Assembly (NCBI GenBank): GCA_017302015.1 | Contig: JAFLEE010000012.1 | Location: 25,118 to 89,117 of the forward strand | Direction: 5' to 3' | From: Spirochaetota bacterium | GTDB taxonomy: Bacteria; Spirochaetota; UBA12135; COTS27; JAFLEE01 | DNA: 64,000 nt | Shown here: one piece after another, positions 44,184 through 53,040 of the stretch | How the letters are laid out: every line of letters starts with the position of its first letter | Position numbering within the stretch: the stretch's first letter is position 1 | Notes under the pieces: model-generated | Databases searched by the model: none | What the model was told of the DNA's origin: nothing | What the model saw: only the letters and a program-made list of their open reading frames with translations | Made by a program: the position numbers and the translations under genes

Positions 44184-45080
44184 ATGGATTTCCTGGCCGA
44201 CGAAGGGAAAAACCGCGCCATCCGCGAGGCCATGGAAGATTTTCCCTGGCTCGACCTCGATGGGCTCATGGTGCGCCCCGCGGTCTTCCACCAGCTCACG
44301 GTGGAGGCGGCCCGCAAGCAGGTCTGGCACAACCATCCCTACTGGGAATGGACCCTCGTGCGCCAGGGCACGAACCGCTACGTGGAGAAGGAGGGCGGCG
44401 CCTCCCTCTCGCGCGCTCCGGGCGAGACCTTCTTCATGCCCGCAGGAACGCTCCACGCCTGGGAGCCCAAGAAATTGCCCCTCGTGCTCGACGGGTTCCT
44501 CTTGGAGGTCTTCCCCCTCACGGGCGGGGGGGCGACCCTCCTGGAGGCGCTTCGGGCCGACGTCGCGAAAAACGGCTTCGCCCTCGCGGTCCCCGGGGCG
44601 GCCGACTTCTTCGCCGAGCTCGACCGCGAGATCCGCGAGAAAAAACGCTATGCCCCGCGGCGCCTGCGGACCCTCGCCACCGATTTCCTGCTGCGCCTCT
44701 TCCGCGCGGCGCTCCCCGGAGAGGCGTCGCCTCCGCCGCGCCCGCCCGGCGCCCAGTCGAGGCTCTTCCTTTTGGCGAAGGATTGGATCGACCGGGAATT
44801 GGCGTCCGATCCCTCCCTCGCACAGATCGGGTCGGCCCTGGGCATCACCCCGCGCACGCTCAACCGCATCTTCGGCGAGGTGCTGGGCATGCCCTGCGGC
44901 AAGTACATCCAGGAGCGCAAACTCATGCACGGCTATCACCTGCTCCAGACCTCGCCCGCCATGCGCATCCGCGAGGTCGCCCGGCGCTCGGGTTTCGATG
45001 ATCCCGCCTATTTCACCCGGGCCTTCACGACCCGGTTCCATATGGCCCCTACCCTGGTGCGCGACCGCTTCCTGCATTAG
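44184..45080 (+). CDS. AraC-family regulator with N-terminal cupin
   Basis: The 298-residue regulator has an N-terminal cupin-like sensing domain (HNHPYWEWTLVRQGTNRYV...FFMPAGTLHAWEP) and a C-terminal double HTH (AQIGSALGITPRTLNRIFGEVLGMPCGKYIQERKL and IREVARRSGFDDPAYFTRAFTTRFHMAP). Such regulators control sugar or stress operons. It faces and overlaps by 4 bases the convergent AraC gene at 45077. Expression appears leaderless. Confidence 0.88.
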   Translation: MDFLADEGKNRAIREAMEDFPWLDLDGLMVRPAVFHQLTVEAARKQVWHNHPYWEWTLVRQGTNRYVEKEGGASLSRAPGETFFMPAGTLHAWEPKKLPLVLDGFLLEVFPLTGGGATLLEALRADVAKNGFALAVPGAADFFAELDREIREKKRYAPRRLRTLATDFLLRLFRAALPGEASPPPRPPGAQSRLFLLAKDWIDRELASDPSLAQIGSALGITPRTLNRIFGEVLGMPCGKYIQERKLMHGYHLLQTSPAMRIREVARRSGFDDPAYFTRAFTTRFHMAPTLVRDRFLH

Positions 45081-45844
45081 ACGCGGATGCGCGAAGGCGG
45101 GATGCCGTAGCGCTTCTTGAACGCCCGCGAGAAATAGAGCGGGTCGGAAAACCCGGCGAAGCGGGCCACTTCCCCCACGCCCTTCCCGCCTTGGGCGAGC
45201 AGGCGCCGCGCCTCGCGGAAGCGGAGTTCGGCCAGGTACGCCACCGGCGTCGTGGAGAGATGCTTGCGGAAGAGTGCGCTTAAGTACTCCGGCGTCACCC
45301 CCGCGGCCCGCGCCGCTTCCCGCCGCCCCACCGCCTGGCGGAAGGAGCCGCTCCAGAAGGCGAGGGCGGCTTCCAAGGGCGCCGGAAGGCGCGTCGCCAT
45401 GGTGCCCAGGCGGTCGAGGCGCGCCAGGATCTCGCAGAGCATGGCCTCGCATAGCCGCTCCGAGACGGGGCCGCCGCCCTCCCAATCCCCGGCCAGGCGG
45501 CGGAAGAGGAGCGGCACTTCGCCGTCGCCCGGGGGGAAGCGCAGGGCACGGGCGTGCTTGGGGTCAGGGGCGAGGGTGAAATGGACGCAGCTGAGGGCCG
45601 CCGGGCGCTCCAGGGCGCAGCGCAGGGTGTGTCGTGTCGCGGGGGGGATGAGGAGGACCTCTCCGGAGAGGATCGTCAGCGAAGTCGAGCCGTCGGTGTA
45701 GCGGGAACTCCCCTCCACCTGGAGGACCAATTCGTAATCGGGGATCTCCCGGGGGCCCCATTCGTGCTTGCCGGGCTCGACGGGGAAATGGTTGGCCACC
45801 GTGAGACGGGCCTTGGGCAAGGAGGAGAGTCGGTCGAGGAACAT
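45077..45844 (-). CDS. AraC-family regulator, probably of the adjacent URO-D gene
   Basis: The 255-residue protein has a cupin sensing domain (PDYELVLQVEGSSRYT...EVLLIPPATRHTLRC) and a double HTH at the C-terminus (AARAAGVTPEYLSALFRKHLSTTPVAYLAELRFREARRLL, VGEVARFAGFSDPLYFSRAFKKRYGIPPSR). It is transcribed away from the URO-D-like gene, the usual layout for a local regulator. The start at 45844 (MFLDRLSS) is preferred over the upstream 45922 because the upstream stretch overlaps the promoter region and has unusual residues. Confidence 0.85.
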   Translation of the reverse strand: MFLDRLSSLPKARLTVANHFPVEPGKHEWGPREIPDYELVLQVEGSSRYTDGSTSLTILSGEVLLIPPATRHTLRCALERPAALSCVHFTLAPDPKHARALRFPPGDGEVPLLFRRLAGDWEGGGPVSERLCEAMLCEILARLDRLGTMATRLPAPLEAALAFWSGSFRQAVGRREAARAAGVTPEYLSALFRKHLSTTPVAYLAELRFREARRLLAQGGKGVGEVARFAGFSDPLYFSRAFKKRYGIPPSRIRV

Positions 45845-45926
45845 GGGAAGGCCCCCAGCCTTCGGGAATCGGGATCTTACGATCGTCCATATAATATCAT
45901 CGCCATCCATTTTAATAGGCATTTCG

Positions 45927-45941
45927 ATGAGTTAGACTCAT
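45927..45941. promoter_or_regulatory. 15-bp palindrome, candidate operator
   Basis: ATGAGT-TAG-ACTCAT is a perfect inverted repeat between the AraC gene and the URO-D-like gene, 40 bases before the latter's ATG. Confidence 0.45.
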
Positions 45942-45980
45942 TTTATCTACGACAGGTAGGATCTTAAAGCAGGAGCCATC

Positions 45981-47159
45981 ATGGACGCGAAAGAATTCGA
46001 AGAACTCTATAGCCGGGCGATCTCCTACGAGAATGTCGAGGTCCCCAAGGGCGAGATGACCCCCCGGGAGCGTTTTTTCGCCATCATGGACGGCAAGAAG
46101 CCCGACCGGATCATCGATACCGAGTTCGGTTATTGGAACGACACCCTGCGCCGCTGGCACAAAGAGGGGCTTCCCGCCTACGTGGACAATAATAGCAAGG
46201 CCGACTTCTACTTCGGCTTCGATGTGTGGCAGAAGCATATCCCGATGAATAACCTGCTCTTCCCCTCCTTCCCGGTGGAGACGATCTCCGACGACGGGAA
46301 GCACCGCGTGATCTACGATAGCGACCACGTGAAGTGCGAGGTGTTCTCCGACGGCGCGGACACCATCCCCCATTACCTCGAATTCCCGGTGAAAGACGCG
46401 GCGACCTGGCGGGAACTCTTCAAGCCCCGCATGAAGGTCGATCCACTGGGGCGCATCAAGGTCGACCCGGCCAAACTCGCCGCGCAGGTGAAGGACCGCA
46501 ATTTCGTCCTCGTGGCCAACGGGGGCTCCACCGCGGGGAAGATCCGCGACTGGATGGGGTTCGAGGATATCGCCTTCGCCATCTACGACCAGCCGGAACT
46601 CCTCGAAGAGATGCTCGCCGATATTTCCGCGGTCTCGTCGGCGAACGCCCGGGCCCTCACCGAGGCCGGGGTCGTGCCCGACCTCGTCTCCTGGTGGGAG
46701 GATATCGCCTTCAAGACGGGCCCCATCGTCACCCCCGCGTTCTTCAACGAGAAGTGCGGCGCCGCCATCCGAAAGGTGATGGACGTCTACCGCGCCGCCG
46801 GCACGAAATATTCCTTCGTCGATTGCGACGGCGATTTCCGGCGCATCATGCCGGGTTGGCTGGAGAACGGCGTGAACATCATGTTCCCCCTGGAAGTGAA
46901 CGCGGGCATCCACCCCGCCGACCTCCGCCGCGACCATGCGGGCATCCGCATGATGGGCGGGGTCGACAAGGTCGTCCTCATGAAGAGCAAGGCCGAGATC
47001 AAGGCCGAACTCCTGAAATTAAAGCCCCTGGTGGAAGCCGGCGCCTACATCCCCCATGTGGACCACCGGGTCCAGGCCGACATCCCCTATGAAAATTATC
47101 TCTACTACCTCGAGGTGAAACGGGATCTATTCGGGATCCCCAACCGGATCCGAGCCTGA
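45981..47159 (+). CDS. Uroporphyrinogen decarboxylase-superfamily protein (URO-D/MtaA-like)
   Basis: This 392-residue URO-D-fold protein begins with a short extension, then MTPRERFFAIMDGKKPDRI, and contains the family pieces LVSWWEDIAFKTGPIVTPAFFNEKC, FPLEVNAGIHPADLRRD, IRMMGGVDKVVLMKSKAEI and YIPHVDHRVQADIPYENYLYYLE. True HemE hallmarks are not evident; this branch includes corrinoid methyltransferases and many uncharacterised proteins near sugar genes. An AGGAG lies 8 bases before the ATG. The divergent AraC is the likely regulator. No corrinoid protein is adjacent. Confidence 0.8.
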   Translation: MDAKEFEELYSRAISYENVEVPKGEMTPRERFFAIMDGKKPDRIIDTEFGYWNDTLRRWHKEGLPAYVDNNSKADFYFGFDVWQKHIPMNNLLFPSFPVETISDDGKHRVIYDSDHVKCEVFSDGADTIPHYLEFPVKDAATWRELFKPRMKVDPLGRIKVDPAKLAAQVKDRNFVLVANGGSTAGKIRDWMGFEDIAFAIYDQPELLEEMLADISAVSSANARALTEAGVVPDLVSWWEDIAFKTGPIVTPAFFNEKCGAAIRKVMDVYRAAGTKYSFVDCDGDFRRIMPGWLENGVNIMFPLEVNAGIHPADLRRDHAGIRMMGGVDKVVLMKSKAEIKAELLKLKPLVEAGAYIPHVDHRVQADIPYENYLYYLEVKRDLFGIPNRIRA

Positions 47160-47512
47160 CGGTGGGAGCGGAATCGATTTCGGGGTTGAGGTAGGGCCTC
47201 ATCCCCGCGGGTGACCGACGGTCAAGGTGTTCCGATCCTTAGCCATGCTGCGAGGGCGGGGATCATCCCTTATGGAGAGTGGGGAAGGGCGCCGGGCGCC
47301 ATTTGTGGTTTATAATATATATCAGATAATTCTCGCTTTTTGTTCCCACTTTGGGCAAAGTTGTGAAAATTCGTTTTTTCACTGTTTCTCCCCCAAATAC
47401 CAGGACCCAACATCCCCTTCGCCTCTCCTAGAACATCCCCGCCCGATGGAGAGATCCAGGCCGTATCTCCCGGAGATTCGGCCCAAGTTTCGGACCTGGA
47501 GAAACCCGTTTC
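47160..47512. other. AT-richer intergenic region
   Basis: The 353 bases hold no supported gene. An AT-rich patch near 47310-47400 includes TATAATATATAT and the imperfect hairpin GTGAAAATTCGTTTTTTCAC. The promoter of the next gene follows. Confidence 0.5.
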
Positions 47513-47542
47513 TTGGGAAAAAGACGGATTTTGGCCTATAAT
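47513..47542 (+). promoter_or_regulatory. Promoter for the FlgD-Ig-tailed secreted protein
   Basis: TTGGGA at 47513-47518 and a perfect TATAAT at 47537-47542, 18-base spacing. The leader is about 80 bases. A second GATAAT at 47595-47600 lies closer to the ATG, and AGGAAG at 47619-47624 is the ribosome site. Confidence 0.55.
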
Positions 47543-47629
47543 ATTCGAGTCTTGGGCTCCAAGCAGTCTCCCCACCGACTGACCGGGCCCATGGGATAAT
47601 CAACGGAAAGGTTTACATAGGAAGACGAC

Positions 47630-49090
47630 ATGGTGAAAGCGCCCTTCATCACCGCATTTATGTTTCTGTGCCTTCAGATGGTTTGGGGCACATATTACTC
47701 GAATACGGGGGTGTACGCCCTTCGGCCTGCTGCCATCGGGAGCAGGGCCATCGACTTGGAGGTGGCCGCGGGGACCGCGATTTATGCTGGCGCGGGGAAA
47801 CGGTATGCCACGACTCCAGATGGCGCCTATAACACGCTCGCGGGCGACGCTTATCAAGCCGGGTTTCCCATTTTTTGGTTGGATGTCAGTCGGGTGATCA
47901 ATGCTCAGCATCGGGCATTGGGGTTCATCGATTTTATGTTCACCACGATCATGGAGGATGCCCCGGGGGTATCCGTGAGCGGGCCCGGGGTCGCTCAGTT
48001 CACGAACGGCTGGGGGATGTATGGGGAGGACGATCGCCGGGGCAATCAGGATTTTCGGGCCTCCGCAGATGGGGTCACCTGCGAGTTCTTGGACCCGCGC
48101 TATAAAGGCTCCCTTTTTTACAATAAAACCTGGGATAGTTTTCGTATCACTTGCCCGCCTTTTGCCCAAAATAGCGCCAGAACTTGCTACTCCGGGGAAT
48201 ATGTGATCCTGAGAATGGAGGTCCCAAAATATCCGGTGCGATCCTATAACCTATTTTTAGGGGCTAACAGCATAATCCCTTTTCCGACGACCTTCAGCAA
48301 CGGTGCAGGAATTACCGTCGCCGGGGATCAATATTCTGGACAAGCTCTTTCCTACCAAGGCGTGCTCTATACGCCTGTCCTCTCCAACACGCTCATCCCC
48401 GTGATCGATATTAAGAGCCCCTCCGCGGACGGGGTCTACGTCCAGCGCTTCGACGACAACGTCGGCTTCTTGCGGGCCGCCTTCCGCGAGATCCGGCTCC
48501 CCAGTCGGGTGCCCATCGTGCTCACGGGCGAGAATAGTTACATGAGCAATCTGAACGTGGTCAAATGGGAATGGCAGGTGGAGAACCCGGGCGTCTGGAC
48601 GACGGGCGGCTCGACCTACTCGGCCTTCTTCCAGTCCAACGGGAACTACAAGGTGATGCTCCGGCTGACCTCCGACACGGGCGTGATCGCAGTGAACGAC
48701 GGCGTCTCCAACGAGACGGGCACCAATAACCACCCCGATTACAATCCCTCCGGGCTCCCGGTCGTCTTGATCGTCACGACGCCGCCCAACCTCTCCGCCA
48801 TCATGGAGTGCCGGCCGAACCCGTTCATCATCGGGCAGCATCCCAAGGCCTCCCTCGACTTCACGCTGAAAGAGGACACCCCCGTGGTGGTGTCGATCTA
48901 TTCCATCGACGGGCGCATCATCAAGAATCTGCTCACGAGCCAGGGCAATTACCCCGTGGGATACTGGACCGTGAACTGGGACGGAAAGGATGAGCGCGGC
49001 GCCGCGGCCCCGGAAGGGATCTATTACGGCGTGCTCAACACCAAGTCCGGCAAGTACCTAAGCAAGATCCACGTCCTGCGGTCCAATTAG
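47630..49090 (+). CDS. Secreted protein with C-terminal FlgD-like Ig domain
   Basis: The 486-residue protein has a signal peptide (ITAFMFLCLQMVWG), an unrecognised N-terminal beta-rich region of about 250 residues, a PKD/Ig-like middle region (IKSPSADGVYVQRF...VKWEWQVENPGVWTTGG), and a C-terminal FlgD-type Ig domain (MECRPNPFIIGQ, VVVSIYSIDGRIIKNL, VNWDGKDERGAAAPEGIYYGVL). Such tails occur on exported proteins of many diderm lineages. Codon use in the first half (to about 48380) is less GC3-rich than in the second half, suggesting domain replacement. The function is unknown. Confidence 0.7.
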   Translation: MVKAPFITAFMFLCLQMVWGTYYSNTGVYALRPAAIGSRAIDLEVAAGTAIYAGAGKRYATTPDGAYNTLAGDAYQAGFPIFWLDVSRVINAQHRALGFIDFMFTTIMEDAPGVSVSGPGVAQFTNGWGMYGEDDRRGNQDFRASADGVTCEFLDPRYKGSLFYNKTWDSFRITCPPFAQNSARTCYSGEYVILRMEVPKYPVRSYNLFLGANSIIPFPTTFSNGAGITVAGDQYSGQALSYQGVLYTPVLSNTLIPVIDIKSPSADGVYVQRFDDNVGFLRAAFREIRLPSRVPIVLTGENSYMSNLNVVKWEWQVENPGVWTTGGSTYSAFFQSNGNYKVMLRLTSDTGVIAVNDGVSNETGTNNHPDYNPSGLPVVLIVTTPPNLSAIMECRPNPFIIGQHPKASLDFTLKEDTPVVVSIYSIDGRIIKNLLTSQGNYPVGYWTVNWDGKDERGAAAPEGIYYGVLNTKSGKYLSKIHVLRSN

Positions 49091-49195
49091 GGAACGCGCG
49101 GGGCGGCACCACCCGGGGGCCTTCGGGTCCGCCAATTCGGTCTATCGTATCGGCCATCGGCTTTCGGACGAAGGACGCACGCGCCGGGGCGATCC

Positions 49196-50659
49196 TTAGC
49201 GGCGCGCCGCCATGGTCCGGTTGAACGGATTGTCGATGAGTTCGAGCGGCACCGCCTTGCCCGCGGCCTTCAGGGCATCGATGCGGGCCTGCTTCTCGAG
49301 GGCGGCCTGGTATCGCGCCCGCAGGGCGGGCCGTTTGGCGAGGAATTGTTCGATCTCGAGGGCGAAGGCCGCCTCCATCCGCGCGGCCACTTCCTCCGGG
49401 GTGAGGAGTTGGCTGGCGAACTCGTCCAGGGCGCGGGCGGCCTGCCGGTCGATATTGGGCATGAGGGCGAACGGGGTGTATTCCACGGGCGCGGCGTACT
49501 TCTCCACCATGGTGCGGAAGCCCTGGTGCAGGGGCCACTCGTTGGTGTGGCCGACGGGGCGCAGGTATTCTTCGGTGGCGAGGTACTGGATGTCGGGGGG
49601 GATGGCGTCGGTCTGGCGGATGACGAGCATGCTGTATTCTTCGCTGCGCAGGTAGGCGAGGAAGTACTTGGCGAGTTCCTTGTTCTTGGAGCCCGCGTAG
49701 AGCCCGATGGTGCGCGTCTTGGCGATGACGTTGGGGAAGCCGTCATCGGGGGGCAGGATGGCCGACAAGTCTCCCCGGTGGCCGAAGAGCCGGAGCTGGA
49801 TGAGCGCGGCCGAGTTCCCCGTCAGGGTGGCGAAATAGCCCCGGCTGAAGACCTGCCATTGCCAATTGCCCTGCATGGCCCCGCTCCCGGTATTGAAAGA
49901 TTGGCATTCGGCGGCGCTGGGGGCGAGGCCGAGTCCGCGGCCCCAATGTTCCATGCGCTTCAGGTGGGCCACGTAGCGCGGGGTGTTCATGGCGGGGCGG
50001 GTCATGGTCTCGTTGAAGAGGGGGATGCCGGCGCTTCGGCGGAAGACGTCCCAGGGGATCGCGTAGATGAAAAAATGGGACTTCCCGGATTGGGCGCGGG
50101 CGCGGCGGGTGTATTCGATCCCCGTCCGCTCGAACGCGTCAAAACTCCAGCGGAAGGGCGGAAGGGGCATGCCGACCTTCCGGAACGCCTCGACGTTGAG
50201 CAGGATGCCCTCGGGGGCGTGGTTGCCGGGGAAGGCGATCTGCTTGCCGTCCTGGTAGAGGAGGGTCCGAAGCGGTTCCCATACGCCGCGGTCCGGGGTG
50301 CCGAAGCGCTTCTCCAGGTCGTCCACCCCGGCCAGGATGCCCATCTCGCGAAGGTAGAAGACGCTCGAGATCTGCTGGCTGAAGATATCCACCAGGTCGG
50401 CGGCGACGCCGGAGGTCCCCTGCACGATGAACTTCTGCATCCCCAGCCCCACGTTGTCCATGCGAATTTCCATGGGCGGGTAATGGTTCTTCGCGAGCCA
50501 ACGGTAGAAGCCCTCAACCTGCTCCTGGCGGGCGGGATTGATGCCCGTGGCCCAGACGAGCACCGGTTTGCCGGTGGGCGCGGGGCCGGTGGGCCGGGAA
50601 TTCACGAATTGGGTGAAGGCGATGAGGGTGGCCAGCAGGATGATGAACAGGTTCTTCAC
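49196..50659 (-). CDS. ABC sugar solute-binding protein (family 1 like), membrane-anchored or secreted
   Basis: The 487-residue protein starts with GTG and a hydrophobic signal/anchor (LFIILLATLIAFTQFV) without a lipobox cysteine. Its body follows the extracellular solute-binding family 1 pattern: VWATGINPARQEQVEGFYRWL, AADLVDIFSQQISSVFYLREMG, FPGNHAPEGILLNVEAFRKVGMPLP and YAGSKNKELAKYFLAYL. It should deliver a sugar to ABC permeases, perhaps those at 35359-37756. It sits 11 bases behind the glycoside-hydrolase-like gene in one operon. Confidence 0.75.
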   Translation of the reverse strand: MKNLFIILLATLIAFTQFVNSRPTGPAPTGKPVLVWATGINPARQEQVEGFYRWLAKNHYPPMEIRMDNVGLGMQKFIVQGTSGVAADLVDIFSQQISSVFYLREMGILAGVDDLEKRFGTPDRGVWEPLRTLLYQDGKQIAFPGNHAPEGILLNVEAFRKVGMPLPPFRWSFDAFERTGIEYTRRARAQSGKSHFFIYAIPWDVFRRSAGIPLFNETMTRPAMNTPRYVAHLKRMEHWGRGLGLAPSAAECQSFNTGSGAMQGNWQWQVFSRGYFATLTGNSAALIQLRLFGHRGDLSAILPPDDGFPNVIAKTRTIGLYAGSKNKELAKYFLAYLRSEEYSMLVIRQTDAIPPDIQYLATEEYLRPVGHTNEWPLHQGFRTMVEKYAAPVEYTPFALMPNIDRQAARALDEFASQLLTPEEVAARMEAAFALEIEQFLAKRPALRARYQAALEKQARIDALKAAGKAVPLELIDNPFNRTMAARR

Positions 50660-50670
50660 GGGAGGCTCCG

Positions 50671-52932
50671 TTAGGGTTGGATGGGCTCATGGACGAGGTA
50701 GGCGTCCGTCAGGCGGGTCTCGGGGATCCCGGGGCCGCTCATGCCGATGAAGAAATAATGGCTCCCCTTGGATCCGTCGCTGTGGGATTCCACCACCTCG
50801 GCGCTGATGGGATGGAGGCCCTCTTCCAGGACCGCCTCGCCGCGCCCCTGTTCGCTTCCTTTTCCCGCCGTGAAGATCTCCTTGTCGGAGACGGTGAGGC
50901 GAACGAGCCCCTTCTGGGCGTTGAAAAAGCCCCAGAACCGGTAGCGTCCGGTGCGGGGCACCTTGAGCCAGGCGTCGAATTTACCCGCCCAGGCCTTGGT
51001 TTCCACCGGGCGCGGGCCCTGGTGGAAGAACTCCACGCTGCCCGACTTCGTCGGGGCGAGCGCTCCCCAATCCGGGAGCCCTTCGAACTCGCCCTCATAA
51101 TAGGCGTAGCGGGTACCGGGCTTCATGGCCCCGGGTCCCGGACGAGCCTTCAAGATGAACTCCCCGGTGTAGCGCGCTTCGGCGATGGGGGAAAACGAGC
51201 TTCCCTCCACCGAGCGAACCTTGAGGATCACGCTTTTCCCGGGCCCGGGGGAGATCGCGATGGGACCCGAAACCGCCTTGGAGCCGGCGCGGGGATCGCT
51301 CCCATCCAAGGTGTAGACCGATTTCCCGTTCCCATCGGCCTCCACCTCCACCGAGACGGAGCCGAGCACCTTCCCCCCGAAGGGGAAGAGTCGGGGAGCG
51401 GCGGGACCGCTCTCCCCATCCAAGGCAACGACCTGGAGGAGCGACCACGAGTCCACGGTGGCGTCAAAGGGCCGAAGGGCTCCTTCGAGGAGGACCTTCT
51501 TTTCGACGAGATCCCCGTAGCGGCCCGTCGCCCAGGCCCGGCCGACGGCTTCGGCCTCGAAGGCCTTCGGGGTGAATTGGGTCACGCGAATGCGGGAACG
51601 GGGATTGGCGAGGAGCGCCCGGGGGTCCAATTGGATGGGCGCCACGGCGCGGCCTTTCCCCCAATTCACGAGATGGAGAACGGCTTCCTTCCCCGGTTGC
51701 CGCGAAGCCAGGTGGGGGAAGATGGCCAGGGAATTATCCCCCATGGGATCGGCGGCCAGGTGGTTCGTCGCTGCCGCGCCCGTCCACGGCTCGAGCAGCT
51801 GGTTGAACCCGTCCAGGAGGGGGGCGCATGCCCGGATGAAGGTGGTGAGGTCGCCCAGTTCGGAGGGACGGATGAAGAGGCGAGGCTTGGCCGGGGCCGT
51901 GAACATGTCCCAGGGAACGAAAGCGTAACCCCCCGCGGCGTAGGCGGTGGCGAAGGCCGCGCGCAGCGTGGGGAGTTCCGCCTCTCCCATGGGGAATTTT
52001 TTGGGGCCGTCAAAAACGACCGTCCCGCCGATGGCCCTTTGGTGGGAGATGAATCCGTAAAGATAGGCGGGCGAGGCGTTTCCCCACGGGAGCTCATACA
52101 TGGCGTAATCGAAGGTGCCGCCCAGCCAATCCGCCTCGGTGTTCTTGCTGAAGGAGATCGGCCCGCCGAAGAGGGCCGAGGCCGTCGCTTGCAGCCGCGG
52201 GAGGAACGACTTCACGGAGGCCATCTGGAAGGCCTCGAAATCGCGCTTCAACTCCGCGGGGAACCGGGGATCGTTCCAAACGCCATCGCCGCTTTTCACT
52301 CCTTTCGAGAGGAGGAAGGAGCGGATGTCGAAGGTCTTGCCGTCGCCGCGGCCTTCCCGGGCATAGGCGGTGAGTTTCCCCTTCGCGGCGAGTTCGCGGG
52401 AGAACCCCGCCACGCAATGATCGCAGAAGCAGCCCCCGGCGGCGCGCATCACATCCACGTTCATCGCCACATCATCCACCTGGAAGGCGTTGATGCCCAG
52501 GCCGACCTGGAAGGCGATATGGTTGCTGAGGGAGGGCAGGGTGTCGGGGTGGTTGGCGCACATATTGGTGCGGTCGTTCTTGTAGACGCGCAGCCAAGGC
52601 ACCGTCGCCGTCGACCCATCGAGGCCCCGGCAATACGGGGCGGTGCCCTCCCGGGGCGGCTGGGTGGGGTTGAGGGAACCGCCGAACCGGGTGACCTTGC
52701 CTTTCAGGTCACGCAGGAGCAGGCGGTCCTTTTCGGCTTTGGTCCAGTAGACCCATTCGAGGCGCGTCACGCCGAAATTCGAGACCGCGTCGCGGGTGTC
52801 GTTGGCGTCCGCGGCGTTGGACACCCGCACCTGAAGCGTGCGCATGAAGATGTCGGAGGGCTTGGGGAAGCCCTCGAAGGCCGCGAAGAGGGGGGCGAGC
52901 AGAAGGGCCGCGAGGAAAAGGGCTCGATTCAT
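50671..52932 (-). CDS. Secreted glycoside-hydrolase-like protein with CHB_HEX_C and PA14-like domains
   Basis: The 753-residue protein has a signal peptide (NRALFLAALLLAPLFAAFEG). The first 430 residues look like a hydrolase-type TIM barrel: NHIAFQVGLGINAFQVDDVAMN, GGCFCDHCVAGF (a cysteine motif common in such barrels) and DYAMYELPWG. A chitobiase C-terminal-like segment (SVYTLDGSDPRAG) lies near 540 and a PA14-like domain (WLKVPRTGRYRFWGFFNAQKGLVRLTVSDKEIF) near 660. It probably degrades or binds a polysaccharide outside the cytoplasm. It heads an operon with the solute-binding protein. Confidence 0.65.
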   Translation of the reverse strand: MNRALFLAALLLAPLFAAFEGFPKPSDIFMRTLQVRVSNAADANDTRDAVSNFGVTRLEWVYWTKAEKDRLLLRDLKGKVTRFGGSLNPTQPPREGTAPYCRGLDGSTATVPWLRVYKNDRTNMCANHPDTLPSLSNHIAFQVGLGINAFQVDDVAMNVDVMRAAGGCFCDHCVAGFSRELAAKGKLTAYAREGRGDGKTFDIRSFLLSKGVKSGDGVWNDPRFPAELKRDFEAFQMASVKSFLPRLQATASALFGGPISFSKNTEADWLGGTFDYAMYELPWGNASPAYLYGFISHQRAIGGTVVFDGPKKFPMGEAELPTLRAAFATAYAAGGYAFVPWDMFTAPAKPRLFIRPSELGDLTTFIRACAPLLDGFNQLLEPWTGAAATNHLAADPMGDNSLAIFPHLASRQPGKEAVLHLVNWGKGRAVAPIQLDPRALLANPRSRIRVTQFTPKAFEAEAVGRAWATGRYGDLVEKKVLLEGALRPFDATVDSWSLLQVVALDGESGPAAPRLFPFGGKVLGSVSVEVEADGNGKSVYTLDGSDPRAGSKAVSGPIAISPGPGKSVILKVRSVEGSSFSPIAEARYTGEFILKARPGPGAMKPGTRYAYYEGEFEGLPDWGALAPTKSGSVEFFHQGPRPVETKAWAGKFDAWLKVPRTGRYRFWGFFNAQKGLVRLTVSDKEIFTAGKGSEQGRGEAVLEEGLHPISAEVVESHSDGSKGSHYFFIGMSGPGIPETRLTDAYLVHEPIQP

Positions 52933-52953
52933 GGAACCTCCGGGGATCGCTTG

Positions 52954-52959
52954 ATTATA
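52954..52959 (-). promoter_or_regulatory. -10 box of the hydrolase-binding protein operon
   Basis: A perfect TATAAT on the minus strand lies 21 bases before the ATG at 52932, with an ideal GGAGG (52941-52937) between them. The -35 is poor. Confidence 0.45.
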
Positions 52960-53040
52960 GGTACAGGCCCCCGCTCCCGGGCATGGAAAAACCGGACATT
53001 GCTTATCTAGGCCCCTGAGGGCGCCCTAGAATCGGCATTG

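Noticed and set aside
47227-47541. 104-codon plus-strand frame upstream of the FlgD-tailed gene
   Set aside because: It spans the AT-rich gap and the promoter, with no ribosome site or recognisable sequence.
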